Shown: one piece after another, positions 18,434 to 32,300 of the stretch
Numbering within the stretch: position 1 is the stretch's first letter
Layout of the letters: every line of letters starts with the position of its first letter
From: Salminus brasiliensis
Taxonomy: Eukaryota; Chordata; Actinopteri; Characiformes; Bryconidae
DNA: 64,000 nt
NCBI RefSeq assembly: GCF_030463535.1
Contig: NC_132879.1
Location: forward strand, 45,403,970 to 45,467,969
Reading direction: 5' to 3'
Position numbers and translations under genes: made by a program
The notes under the pieces: generated by a model
What the model saw: the letters and a program-made list of their open reading frames with translations, nothing else
Told to the model about the DNA's origin: nothing
The model's database searches: none

Positions 18434-19784
18434 TGAGCGAGCCCACTCACCAGGAATAGGTTATTATGGAGCATTTCAGCAACATCATAGTTTCTTCTTA
18501 AGTGTTTAATAATTTTTATAATGAACTAAAAAAAAAACAACTTCATCAAATGCTTCAACACTGCGGACACTTTAAAAAAAAAAGCTTTACAACTGCAGGT
18601 ATAAGACCAGTTATAGAGTCAGCCCAAAATGCCAAAACACGTTTGCTGTAGAAAAATGAAATAACCCAAGTATGTGTTCTTTGCTTTTCTTTTTTTAGTG
18701 AAATACATAATTCTACTTTCCAAAATTAGAGAAAAATCCTGTACAAGTAGTAGACTATTTTAACGTTTTGGGCCCTATCTTAGACCCTGCTCACCCTGGT
18801 CGCGATGCTCATTGCTATCTTACACCACCAGTCTATTTTCACGCCTTCCGCCTGCACTGTTTAAACAGCAACAGGGTCAAAAACAACCAAAAATATTTAC
18901 TTATTAATATTTAATTTAATTCAACCTGGTCAACAAACTCTTCTCAGTTAGCCAACTGTCTCTGTGAGATAGCTCTATGTTATCTCATCCCTCGACAACA
19001 GTCATTTTTAGGCCCTTCCACCTGCGTCTTAAATAGCAATGGGGCTTGCAGATTTATCTACGCCAATCGGTGTAGTGGTCTCGAAAGTATGTGTTGTTCA
19101 GGTAAATTTCTGGTTGTATTGCTATCTTGGCGGAAAACACTGGTGCACCACTGACTGAAAACAACCTAGGCAGACATAAACAGTCAGACGTTCATTGCTG
19201 TCATGGCAGTGTATCAACACAGGCGCGTGCCCAACGTGTACACACCCTACTTTACACTATTGAAATAGCAATCCTCTATAGACCGCATCTGGCTCTCTGG
19301 CTTCCAGAGACACGCTGGTTGGTTAATTGCACATTCCACCCAAAACACACCTATGATTAATGAATAGACCTAATAAATAACTTTTGTGCGTTTTGAGCCA
19401 TGGAAGCCTACTTTTCTTGTTGTTCTGACAGCAAAGACACACAGACACTGACCCTAAATCAAGCTGTGTGGTGCATGGTTGGCATCTTGCCTAAAGATTG
19501 CTAAAATAGGGCCCTTGAAGATTTTAGTTTCTCTCTATTTACCCACATTTATTAAGGACTCGCTCGCAGGCTCCCTCTGCCGCTTTGCAGGCCTTAAACC
19601 CTCTCTGCTGTTATCACAATATAACACTGTTATAATGCTTCTCAACCAATTAGCTTGCATTACCTAGTGCATGATACCTTATATAATAATTTACTGAACA
19701 TATGTCACTGTAGAAATTCAGGAATGCATTCATGCCATCTGAGGAAGAAAAGGAAAACAAAATCCACACAGGGAACTTGAGAAA

Positions 19785-22076
19785 ATGAGAATTCAAAAAC
19801 CTTTTATTAGAACAACAGCAGATATAAAGGTTCTACTGCAGACACTCATAACGTGTGCTTCAACGACAAATAGTATGCACCTCTCACACATCAATAATAA
19901 ATTAATCTTAAAAGAAGAACAACAACAACAACAACAAAACAAAAGAAATAAACCCCCTCGAAACAAATTCGACTTATTACGCAGTGGATCAAGGCCTGGT
20001 GGTGGTGGTACAAATTGGGGCCCAGAGCTGTGGACGTGACCAGTCTGCTGGTGTAGTCAGCATGAGGACTAGAGGACGTCACAAAGAAGACACTCGTGTC
20101 TCTGATGAAGAAGTGACGCTGAAGAGTGTGCGAAGCCGATCCCCGAGTTTTTCAACTTTGAATGTCTTGCTCTTTACTCTTTTGCATCTGAGGAGTACAT
20201 TTCAGCCCCCCCCCACTCTCGAACAGAGCCTGAAATGCAGGTTGGGGAACCAAAGGGGATTTTAAAATGTTTGGATGTGTAACAAACAAGAGGAGGAGCG
20301 GATATGGCAGTCTACTGCTCACCATGTCCCCTTATGGCCTTTGATCTTATAAAACATCATCATAAAGACACCCGCCCCATCCCAAAGTGGGTTGCCCTGC
20401 CAAAGTTTTTTTTATTTTTTATTTTAATTCCCCTGCAGACAGAAAACCCACATTACCCAGAGTTCATGTTTGTGTGACCGGTACAGGGCGAGGTTCCATA
20501 AACAGGTCCCTATCCACCCAAGCTGTGGCAAGAGTCTCATGTTTGGTGATGCCTAGTAATCGCTAACCACAGTGCCAGTTTAATGGATCTGTAAAATTCG
20601 ACCCAAATGTCCTCTGTGTTCACCTTGTCAGGAAGAGGGAGGCAGCCAGTGAAAGCCACACTGAAACAAACAACCTAATAGTCCTTTTTTTTAGCACTGT
20701 GAGAGCAAGGTGATGAAAAGAACAAAGCAATCTGAAGTTTAAAAATCAACAGAATAATCAAACGGCTAAAGAAAACAAACAAAAACAAACTAAAGCATTG
20801 ATGTATACTGTAGATCATGAAGCAAAACACAGATTATGAGACTAGTCTTCAAATCTGAATGCCAGAATCAAACAGAAGGGCCGGCTTTTCCATGGTTAAA
20901 AACAGGAAGGCCGGAACCCCTTGCATGTAGGGAGTACATGTTAATGAAAACGTAAGAGGTAAGAAAGTGAGCCAGAATGGATATATCTTAAGGCCTGTGT
21001 AGTGAGTCTGTGTCCTGGCCTTTGTTCCTGTGAACCCGGCCTCTGAACTCCGGCCTATGGCTTTGCCAGAAACACTCTGCCAGTGGCTCGCCCTGCCAAT
21101 GGCTACTCCTGTGGAGACTAGCGGAATGAGGCCTTTTCTGTTAGCAGCTGATCCAGAGACCTAGATCTATACTACAATCCAGAGTGTGTTCCCCAGAAGC
21201 ATCATCGCATTACCAGCATGGTAGTTGAATCACTCATACAAGGTTCTCTGATGTTCCGGTAAAGAAAAACAAACAAACAAACAAAAAAAAGCCCTTGCCG
21301 TGCACCTCCATGTGACACTGCAAACACTGTATGGAGCAATATATGTAGTTCAGGCTACATTGTGTTTGAGGAACCTAACCTTAGGTCGCTCAATCCACTC
21401 CAAACCCTGTTTCCTCTCAAGATTTTCTGCTTACTTTTTCTCTTATTTTCCCCCCTTGTTCTTTATTTTCCCAACAAGGTCTTATTAAGCAGACCCACAA
21501 TCCTTTGCTCTTTATCAATACTATTATATAATTATTTATTTTTTTGTTTTTTTTTTATGTTTGTATAAATCTATATAACCCAAATTTAGAAATCTTATTT
21601 ACATGAGGAAAAAAACCTTTTTATAACAGTTACAACCATATGCACCTTTAAACTGGAAAAAAGCCCTCACAACTGCCTTCAACCCCTATGGTCTTTTTTT
21701 CTTTCTTTTGCAAGTTAATTCAAACAGCATGTGATCAAACCAAAGTGTCTCTTTACAAATCTTAAGAAGGAAACTGTGTTTCAATATTTCTGCCTATCTA
21801 TCCTCAACCTGTGTCCACTGAATCATGTGATGCATTTTATTTAAAGATGTGGGAAAATAAAGAGAGAAGAAATAAGGAAAAACGAACAGAAAATCAAAGC
21901 AAATGACACAAACGGAAACCATAGAGAAAATGGTGAAAACCTTGTCCTTCAGTGTTGCCCTCTGTGCTTGAGCGAGGCAGGCGAGAAGGGCAGAGTTGTT
22001 ACTGGCGGTGGTGGTGGTAAGGGAGGGGAGTCTCTTGTTCCCCCCCACTGGTGCGCGTTGGCACTGCGGCGCAAGC
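19785..22076 (-). other. adipor2: adipor2 3'UTR
   Basis: About 2.3 kb follows the stop codon at 22079-22077. A minus-strand AATAAA lies at about 19808-19803 (plus-strand ccttttattaga). The stretch carries few recognisable mobile elements compared with the flanking introns, which fits a transcribed 3'UTR. It includes AU-rich tracts around 21380-21560. Its extent is inferred from the signal, not from transcripts. Confidence 0.6.
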
Positions 22077-25000
22077 TCACAGGGCGCCTTCTTCTGCACA
22101 GCCTCCTCCAGCCGTGTAACGGAACTCCTGAAGGTTGGACACGCCGTGGAAATGCACAAAGGCCCCTGCTACCACCAAGATATGGAACAGCTGGTGCGAG
22201 TGAAACTGTGGAACAGGAGAACAGGAACAAGATGAAATCCCACTATATTTTTATATAATTCATATGAAACCACAATTACAGTCTACACCTTTATCCAGTT
22301 TTTATATGAGGTCATATAAGGCCCACATTATAGTAAATACTAATGTACATTTTATATATATGGCCATATTAGTACTTATAGCCAGTTTTAATATACAGCC
22401 ATATAATTCCCATTTTATAGTTTTAATATACAGCCACATAAACCCCATTTTATAGTCTACACCTTTATACAGTTTTTAAGGCAATATAAGCCCACGTTTA
22501 AATTATATTTTCTGGTTTAATATATGGCAATTAGAGGCCCATATTTACTACATACTTTTGTCATTTTATTTTAACATAAGGCCATCTATAAGGCTAGGCC
22601 CAAGACAAGGAGAGGTAGTATATAAATATACAAGTATGTATGTATGTATGTATATCATACAGACACACATTCTACTGTTTACCAGCCTGCAGCAGAGCAG
22701 GAGATACAGAGTCATTTATTAACAACAGATTTGTTAGCAGCCATTTCTTCTACCTTCATAATTAACAAGCTGAAAGTCATTAGGCCTCTTCATTTTGACA
22801 GGATTAGCGGTTATAATTACTTAACCTAACTCTCATTAATGACATTTGGAAAAAAATCCTGCTGCTACGCCTCTGTACTGTTTGGATTACTTTGTAAGCC
22901 ATGTATCATCGAGTCTATGTGCACTCACCCAAATGTCACATTTGCCAGGAAAGAATCTCTCTGGAATGCGTGCGGCGTAAAGGCAGGCCCCGGTGATGTA
23001 GAGAGCAGCCATGAGGAGGAGCCAGCCCATCTGGCCCATGGTGGTGGCCCTCAGGAAGCCCTCAGTGATCACAAAGTGCAGGGTAGGAACTACTCCACTC
23101 AACCCCAGACCTACAAACACACCTTAAATACACAGCAAAGATCAGAAATTAGAGTCATGCACTCTCTCACAGCTGACCTATGGTATTGGTCTATGACTAA
23201 AGACAAGTCAATGCTTTATCCACAGACAAGCTTAACCCGACAGACAGATCATCTGAGACTAAACTAAAGGAGATTCTGCTGTCCTAAGAGTAGATCACAG
23301 ATTCTAAAACAAAAGTTTTAGAACATAGTTATAGAAATCAGAGAGCTTACCCGCCCTGACTCCTCGATACTGTGGCGTGGCAAAGAAGTCACACTGTGAA
23401 ACTGTGATGGCTGCGAGGCCCAGGACACACACTACTATTAGGTAGATGAAGCAGGGCTGAGGGGAGCAGTAGAAGGAATAGTAGAGCCAAGGGACAAAAC
23501 TACCCATGATCAGGAACGCTATACCAGAGTAGTCCAACCTAAAGCAAAACAGAGAGGCAGGCTATGAAGGTCATGTTCTGTTTCTCCACCATTATAAAAA
23601 GAATACATTTATGCATTTAAAAAAAATAAATAAAATAGGGCTAGTTAAACTGCTGGATTTCATATATTGCACATGGCATAATGGCTAAACATGACGACGT
23701 GATGAAGAGGTCAAGACTGGGTGAGATACACTCTTCCAGTGTATGGCAATGAAACCTTTTTGCATGTAATAAACACAATATTTCACTAGTTTTATACTAG
23801 ATACTAATTTGTATCTTCTTAATGACCACATTTTAGGGACAAGACCGAAGATACAATGCTCAGGAGATTGTACTAAGAAGTTCATTCCACAATCATTGCA
23901 AAACGGTTCCCATACACAGTGTACAACAGAGTTCCTTTAACTGTTTTACATTTTATACAGACGTTACACGTTTTTCCAAAGATACTGCGAACGGTTCCGA
24001 ATTTGATTCAGCTTAAATGGAATTCGCTTAGAGCGAGGGCGTCTTTGTGTGTGTGGCTGCAAAATATACAGTGGATACTAACTTTGAGAATATACGGGAG
24101 ACGCCCTCTGAATGGCAGTACACGGTGTGGAACAGCCAAGAGAAAGACAGGCAGAGGATTGCTCCCAGGAAGAACATGCCAATCACGATCTTCTCCTGAA
24201 ACGGCGCCACGAACGACATGTTGGGTCTGAACATGTAAACTATGCCCAGACACAGAAAGAACAGGCATCCTAAAACACAAAAAGAAAGCAAGGTTAGGAG
24301 TGAGTGAGTGAGGGAAGACCGAACAAACACATTTTGAGTGGTGTGTGGCTGTGAGAATTGATTCATTGATTTTGTGTGCATGTGAGTAATGGCAATTGTG
24401 TGCAGGCAATGTTTAGAGTGCTTATGGAGAGTATTGAGTTGCTGAATGAATAGAAGATCAGTCACTATAGTGATCGACGAGTGTCTGGCTTGGATGAATA
24501 AATAAAGACATACTTCCCACTACCTTTAGAGTGTAAACACGGCTCATGACATTTGTATCTAAATTAGATCAGCCTTTAAGTGTCACGGAGACAGATGAAC
24601 ATTTGGTCATCACAGTTTTGTTGCAGCTACACTACTACTATGTCTAAATGTCTGTAGACACCCCTTCTAATGAATACATTTAGATACTTTTTAAGGTTGC
24701 AGCCATTGCTGACACAGATGTGTAAATACACACAGACACAGACAGCTCGTCTAATCCCTGTTTTACTAATAGAACAGGAACTCTCTGGAGCAGATAAATA
24801 AGAACCTATTGGCACCATGCCTAATGCCAGGCGTGGGCTAGAGGGGTATAAAGCCCCCCAGCATTGAGCTGTGGAGCAGTGCAACTGTGTTCTCTGGAAT
24901 GATGGATGCTGCTCCATCCTATACTTTTGGGATGAGTTGGGGAGGTGGGGTGGAGACCATCCAATATCCTGACCTCACTAAAGCTTTTGTCATTGAATGC

Positions 25001-28000
25001 AACCAGATCCTCACAGCAGTGTTCCAAAATCTAGTCAAAAGCCATCCTTGTACAGTACAGACAGTTACGCCAACAAAAGCAGGATAAACTGTAAACTTTT
25101 TTTTAAACCCCCTTGATTATAGAAGAAACAATGAATTAGCATGTGTCCCAATACTTTTGTCACACAGTGTATGTGATTAACTAAAGGACTTTTGAAGCGC
25201 AAAGTGTAGATCAATATCTGCATGATGCCATGATAATACATTATCTATCTAATCTCTCTATCGTCCACTAGATGGCAGCTGTGCCTCAAGTGACACAGAT
25301 ATGAATACTTTTGACTTTTAATATATTATTTCAACTCATGAAATCATGGCGGATTTGACGAGGATGGCGTGTCAGCGGTTTTAGGTGTGCATGTGTGTAA
25401 ACAAATTAAACATGCTAACATTTACACTTTACTGCTTAACACGCACTATAGGCTGTTTTAACTATAGTTGTACTACCTTAAGGGGGACTATAAGGAAAAC
25501 AAACTGTAACTTGCATGACTGTCTGTTCAAATTAAATAAAAACAAATCTGGGTTAGCCTTAAGTCCTGAAAACGTCTATCAAAATATCACATGATTCACA
25601 AACAGCACAAATTCTAAAGCCAGTGAGCGTGACGAGAATTTCACATATCCTTTCTCGTTTCCAGGGTTTTAAACACACACTGCTGTTTAATGGTCATCCT
25701 CTGTATGTAAACAGAGCTTTTAATTGTCAAGCTCCACAACAATGTCCCAAAGAGCATCACAACACAGCACGCCCCATTAAATTCATTACTGGTGATTACA
25801 GCGAAGACGCAGCTTTGTGTCTTGATTGAGTGTACGTGAGAGCAAGTCACTGCATCCTGCAGAGGAAGGCTGTTTACTCTAGAGTGGGACGTTAAACAGC
25901 TGGGCCACTATGCCACCACCAAGTCCTGGTGCTTCACGTACTTAAGAGTCAGAACATGTCCAAAATCTGCAAGGTAAGGTGTACTGTGTTCAGGGCTATG
26001 CACATGTGTCTTACCCAGCAGGTGGGTCCAGATGTTGCCCGTTTCTGTGTGGATTCTGAAGATGCTCTTGAAGCACGCTCTGAATGAGGGCATTGGTGGC
26101 CTGTGCCCGTGCAAGAGGAAATCGTTGTCCTTCAGCCAGTCCGGCAGCACGTCGTGAGGAATGACACGCCATCTGCCCTCCCACATCTTGGTCAAAGAAA
26201 AAACAGAAAAAGGTCATTTCCAGTGCAGAATAGTACCATGACCTGAAACAAGTAAGATACAGTGGTCAGTGGAACCAATATGATCAACAAGCAAGGAGAT
26301 GGTGTTAATGTTATGACTGATCAGTGTAAGACAAGAAATAAAGGAACAAATAAAGAACAATAAGTGAGTGAGTGAGGGAATTGAAGAGTGGAAACGAGAG
26401 GGATATGTATGCTGCAGTAATCAGTGTGAAGGCCTTGGCAAACTTTAAATATCTTACAAACCATAGGCAATTCTTAATGAACAGGCTGTTCTCTGCATAA
26501 GCTGGCGTGAATTCTCACAGAATAAAGAGTACAATCAGCCTCACATGCTGTAAACTGCACCAAGAAAGCGTTCCGCTTCTCTTCTCCCCTGAACATATCC
26601 ATAAAAACAGAATGTTCTCTTATGGGAACACCGGTCTGAATGTTCAGTGACCGACCAATAACAGCCAGTGCCCCATGTTGTTTGGTTTCTTTGAGATTAA
26701 CAGCAAAATTGATACAAGTCTCTGGCAGCATGTGAAAGGGTGAGGACAAAAAGTTTCTTTGTGTGCAAAAGTTGAACAAATCTGCAATATGTTCCACAGT
26801 CTGCTGACCTGAAGAAGTAGGGAAAAGGTGGTAAATGGTACTTCTGAACTTCAACAGCTCACTGATGTTAAAGTCTGAAGTTTTAGTAGTTCTAAATTGA
26901 AGGTGGGAAATATGGTGATATTATCATATTGTGATCAATTTTATCATCAAAAAACAAAAATTATGAACGTTTCATGAAAATGTCTTTACATATCATAATA
27001 TTTTGACCATATTGTCCACCCAACTCAATATCTCTGCACTAAATGTGTTCTAAAAAGGTCACTGAAGTTATTAAGGATCTACACCAGGCATATTTTACTG
27101 GCTTGAGTGTTGGTGGTTTTTAAGGCCCAATAAATAAATAAATACATTTTCAAATGTTTTTTTTTGTACTTTAAAAAAGTTAAGATAAAAAAAATAAAAA
27201 AATAATAATAATTAAATATTTTCTCCCTAATGGCGGCTGTAATATAATACTCCTCTGCTATTTTGCAGGGAAAGCTGACCAGGCAAAAGGTACAGCCCCC
27301 ACACTTTGGGGTTAGCTGCTATGCAGTGTTACAACTAAGCCAAGAAAAACAATCAGGAAAGTCCAAATAAAAAAAAAAAAGTATTAATTTTTTTTTTAGG
27401 ACATGTTTACCCATAGACTCATCGCAATCTTCGCAATATATTTCCAGGGTTTTAAACACACACTGCTTGTAATTCTGAAGCTCCATAGCAATGTTCTAAA
27501 GAGCATTACAACAGAGCACACCCTATTAAGTTCACTACTGGTGATCACAGCAGGACGTGATTTGGTCTTGATTGAGTATACGTGAGCGCAGAGTCACTGC
27601 ACATTGCAGAGGCAGGCTGTTTACTCTGGAGTGGTACTATGGATGAAAACACAAATATAAGAATTTGCATTAATTGTCTTGATATTAGATTTTCTACTTC
27701 ATCGAAAATAAATGTACCACGTTCGACAGAGCCGGTTTTCACTAATTATATATGCATGGTTTTATGTTGGAAAGCTCATTTATCTCAAACAACACAGAAC
27801 TGTAGGGAACCAATTGTGCATGTATAAATTAACCACTTTGTACAGACTCTCAAAACTAGCCCGGTTGTAGCTTGGAGGCAAGTTGGGTAATGTTTGTACA
27901 CACTTACACTTACTGTGGAATTGTCCTACTTTGTTTCCAGCATCTACCGTTTATCAACAAGGTCACAGTAAGCAGAAGAATCGGTTTAAAGGGGACTATG

Positions 28001-29291
28001 CTGGTTGCTTTTATATATATAAAAAAAATTGTATAGGTTGTGCCTTGCTCTCCACTACCTAAGTTTAAAAAAAAAAAAAAAAAAAAGCTCGCCATGTCAT
28101 ACCATGGCGGACCTCTTAGTATATATCATTTTTGTCTAGCACAGTGTGCCACAGTGACATGATTTTCTTTCTTTTTTTTTTTTATAGTTATCAGAAAAAG
28201 GAAAGCACAGAAGTTGCTGAACAAGTGTGAGTCATCATCGGGAGTGATTAATGTGGTAATTGAAGGCCTGCGGAGAGCAATTTGAGCACAAGCGCTGGCT
28301 CGCTGGAAACCGGGTTTCTCACAGGCGCATGTCTCAACAGTATAGTCTTTAATAGACCAGAGTTCAGATGGCACGGAGTGAATCTTCCCCAAAGAGTTTG
28401 CTTTTAACGCCGAATCACTTTTCCTTCAGACGAGGGGAAAAGTCTGAAAAAAAGAGGAAGCTTTTCACAAGCACAAAGCAGAAGGAAAAGTCCCTCCCTA
28501 CAGCTCGCCTATCGATAGAACCGTGAGGCGCTTGCAGACGAGAGACGAGTCTTTGTTGGCTAGGGTTTAAAGCCTGCTCTCCATGCTGGTAGACTCCAGC
28601 TCCAGCTGTCTGGCTGCAACTGATATATGGCTTCGATGCATGCTTGTGATGAGGTCTTAGTATCTGTAGTTATGAGTGTGCCATTTGGGCTCCCTGCAGT
28701 GGAGTAGTGCATGTGTGTTTGTTTATAAAACACGCTTAAAAGTGAGAAGCACACTTGGGCTTGTTCAGAGAGCAGCCTGCATGTTAACAAGGCCTCAGCT
28801 GTTGAGAAGAGTGTAGCATACTGTATGTGCATGCAAAGCCTTTAACAAGCATGCTGTGTTTTTTTGTGTGACATGCTGACAAACCTTGTGCACAAACTCC
28901 TCCATCTTTTCCATGGCGTGGTGGGCTTGCAGCAGCGGAGTCATCCCCATGAAGCCTTCGTCCGAGCTCTTCTCCTCCCCTTCTGCACCCTCTTTTCTCT
29001 CCTTGCCATCATTATGTACCGTTCTTCGAACAGGAACGCTCTGAAAAGACAGACACACACAAGAAGGAAGAGTCAGTTCTGTACTTGTGAAGAACATCAC
29101 ATGGTCTGGCTATGGTACACTCTTAAAGAAATGGTACTACAAATGCTTCTTTGAATGATGCCATAGAAGAAACAGCTTTGGATCCATAGAGAAGCGTGTT
29201 TGTAAGTGTAGATGTGTGGAGTAGGGGTGTAGGAAAGCATGGATATCAAAATTTTGCATATCAATTCTCTGAAACACAGTATTGATTATTA

Positions 29292-29376
<85 letters not shown>

Positions 29377-32300
29377 CAATCTATGTCCTTGCTGACAGTA
29401 TCACAATATACGGAATCGGAACCCCTGTCTCAAAATGCATATCGCATCTCCAGGTCTTTGCCAAAACACAGCCAGGAGGCACGTGCATGGATGCTGGCCT
29501 GCATGCACACACACAAAACCACTAATTAATATTGCATTGATTGGGATGACCTCGCCTTATGGCATTTTCCAGACACCCTGTGCTTTAAAGGCAATGGTAT
29601 CCCAGCTCCCTCTAGTTTATCTCCCAGCAACAGCTACTGCACACTATTACAGTACCAATTAACACTGGAACAGCACAAACGGGCAAATAAACTGCATATC
29701 TATGTTACATACACAAAGCAGTTGGGCACACACGCATCACTGTCCACGAGCTGATATCGGTTTATGGAGGAAGCCTGTGTGAAGAGGCCCTTTGTTTTGT
29801 TGGCTCTGCTGGTGTGCTGGACAAAGCACAGTGCAACACGCTGAGCATTCTCACAGAGATCTCAGGTGAATAAATAGTAAGTAGGTTGCCTGTAGCAGAT
29901 CTGGGGCGTAAGAAGCTGTCCACAGTTGGTGGACAATGGCACCTCTGCACTCCTGTTCTGCTACGAAAGTAGCTGGTGGTAAAACTAGAGTGAGTGAGGG
30001 ACAGTGAGAAAGCATGGGAGAGAGAGGGGGGAGCGAGAGAGAGGAGATAGATGAGTGAAAGTAGGTGTTGTGGAGTGGGACAGGTTAATGAGGTGTTCTT
30101 AAGCAGATCAGGCTTGGCCTGCAGGCTGTGGTGCATCTTATTAATCAGGGTTGACAGAAGTAATTCTTTAGTGCTGGAAAGTACCTCCTACCACCAATTA
30201 AACTTGCAAACACACACCCACAGAAACACACAACGGGCCTGGGCCCAGGACGTTCCATCCCCAATAAACACATACTACAAACTGTAGGGTCATTATTTAG
30301 TGGATCTTACTGATCAAATGCTGTGGGGTTTATTGTAGAGATGGAAAAATCAGTTGGATATGTATTAGTATCGGGCCATCAGCCAAAATATGCGATCTGC
30401 AACCTGCAGATATTGCTCTAACTAGCCAATCAGATCACATTAATGAGTTAAAGAATTACAGCAGCTCTATGCAAGGATCATTGGGCACAGGGCACTGAAG
30501 CTTAAACGCTAGACAGAACTATGGCCACACCAACAACTATGTACGTGGTTGGTGTGGCGCAACAGATAACACCACTGAGCTAAAACACCATGTGGGAGAC
30601 TGGGGTTCGATTCCCGGTCTGGGTGACTGTGCTGCGCTACACCAATAGGAGTCCTTGGAGTCCTAACACTACACTGTCCCACCTCTGTAAGTCGCTCTGG
30701 ATAAGGGCGTCTGCTAAATGCCATAAATGTAAATGTAACTATGGTGCTCGCTGAGTAAAGACTAGTACTCTGCGGGTAGTGGTCCATCACTCAGCCCAGT
30801 ACAGTAAGAAGTAGGACACAGCAAAGACAACAAACACCACTTACCACCCAAAACAGCACTGCAGAGCAGACCACATTTAACCACCACCAGAAGTACAGCA
30901 GCAACAGCAAACCAATGGTGTCCAAAGCGATGGCGCTGCACTTTAAGCTCCACTGTATAGTTTTGTATGTGAATGCACAGACATTCACACAATTTTAAAA
31001 TGTAGTACTTTATGATTCCATAAAGTACTGATTGTACTGAAAGATGACCGGTAAGAAATATTGCACCAATAAACACTGATCGGTCCAGCACTAGTTAAAG
31101 GCATGTTTGTTTATGTCTTTAATGTAAAGTTTTGGTTGGAAACAAAAGGTTTAGATTCTTAAAAGTTACCAAACAATTATCCAATTTTGCTTTTTCGTTT
31201 GAACTGTTGCATAGTTAAAAAGATCATCTTCCACCTACATGATATTCCCAAACAGCATAATGTACTCTGCTTACAAGACGCAGAGAAGCTGGTGCATGCA
31301 TTCATAACATCAAGATTGCATTACTGTAATGCCCTACTGGTTGGAAGTTGCAAAAAAGTTCCAACTACTTACAAATGCAGCTGCTAGCGTGCTTATTAGG
31401 GCTCAAACATTTTACCACATTAGTCCTTGTGTTTTCCCCTTCCTTTCTGTTTTAAAGGCTCTTCTTTGCATCGATTCATCCTCACCTCACTGCATGACTA
31501 TGCTTGTGACTGCATATCTGCATGGAATTCATCGTCTTTATTTTTCTTGATTCAGCATTGTTTTATCGTTGTTATTTCTTGTTTTGCTTATTATTGTGCT
31601 GTCCGGTGCAGACCAGAGGAGGATAGGTTCCCCTTTTGAGTCTTGGTTCCTCTCAAGGTTTCTTGCTGAGGGAGTTCTGAGGGTGTTTTTCCTTGCCACT
31701 GTTGCCACTAGCTTCCTTAAAAGACACTCGGACCATCTTGCCATCTTGGCAGAGCCAAGTAAACAATCCTATTTGTTGGGACTTCATAAGAAGGACTCGA
31801 AAACCTTGTATGTTATTAGGACCTCTAACGTAATTAGAGCATCACTGCAGGCCCTATTGATGATGTGATAATGAGCACAACGATATTAGCTTTTTGATAA
31901 CTTTAACATTAGAATTTAATGTGTTTCTTAATATTCATGCTAATTGTTGTTGCTGCAAATGTGTTACAAAATTATGTCTTATGTTTAAATAAAAATAAAA
32001 AAAGACCGTATTAGTAAAAAGGGTGGGAGGTGGATAAGCAATAAGCCAGTAGGTGGTTATCATCTTCACCAGTGACTTCTCTACACATAAACCTTGCTTG
32101 CATTTGGTTGGTCCCGATATTGTAGGTTAACCCAGTTTCCCTGCAAAGTGAGAACGTTTTTGTCGTCCCCCCCCACCACACACCTGCATCTGCAAGATTA
32201 TATCTCCAAAAGAGCCATAAAAACAAAGCTGTAGCTAAGAGAATGACACTGTTGACCTTGAAAGTCTCCTATGCTGGAAATGCTGGAAGTGGTCAGTATT

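Larger units (their letters stand above)
16125..19785. other. convergent intergenic region, cdc123 to adipor2
   Basis: No gene was recognised. It holds a (TCTA)n repeat, a Tc1-like relic, AT-rich sequence, a diverged MITE-like stretch at about 17480-17900 (paired motifs GGATAACTGTGAACCGTGAA and GTGGACGGGGATAG.AATATCTGGATACGTGTGATC) and a CTCF-like motif at 18416-18433. Confidence 0.5.

Noticed and set aside
21949-22258. Several overlapping frames on both strands
   Set aside because: Shadows of adipor2 exon 8, which reads [16 protein letters not shown] in the proper frame.
26474-26854. 126-codon minus-strand frame in adipor2 intron 3
   Set aside because: Lies between two good adipor2 exons; no known domain; skipping it gives the conserved protein exactly.
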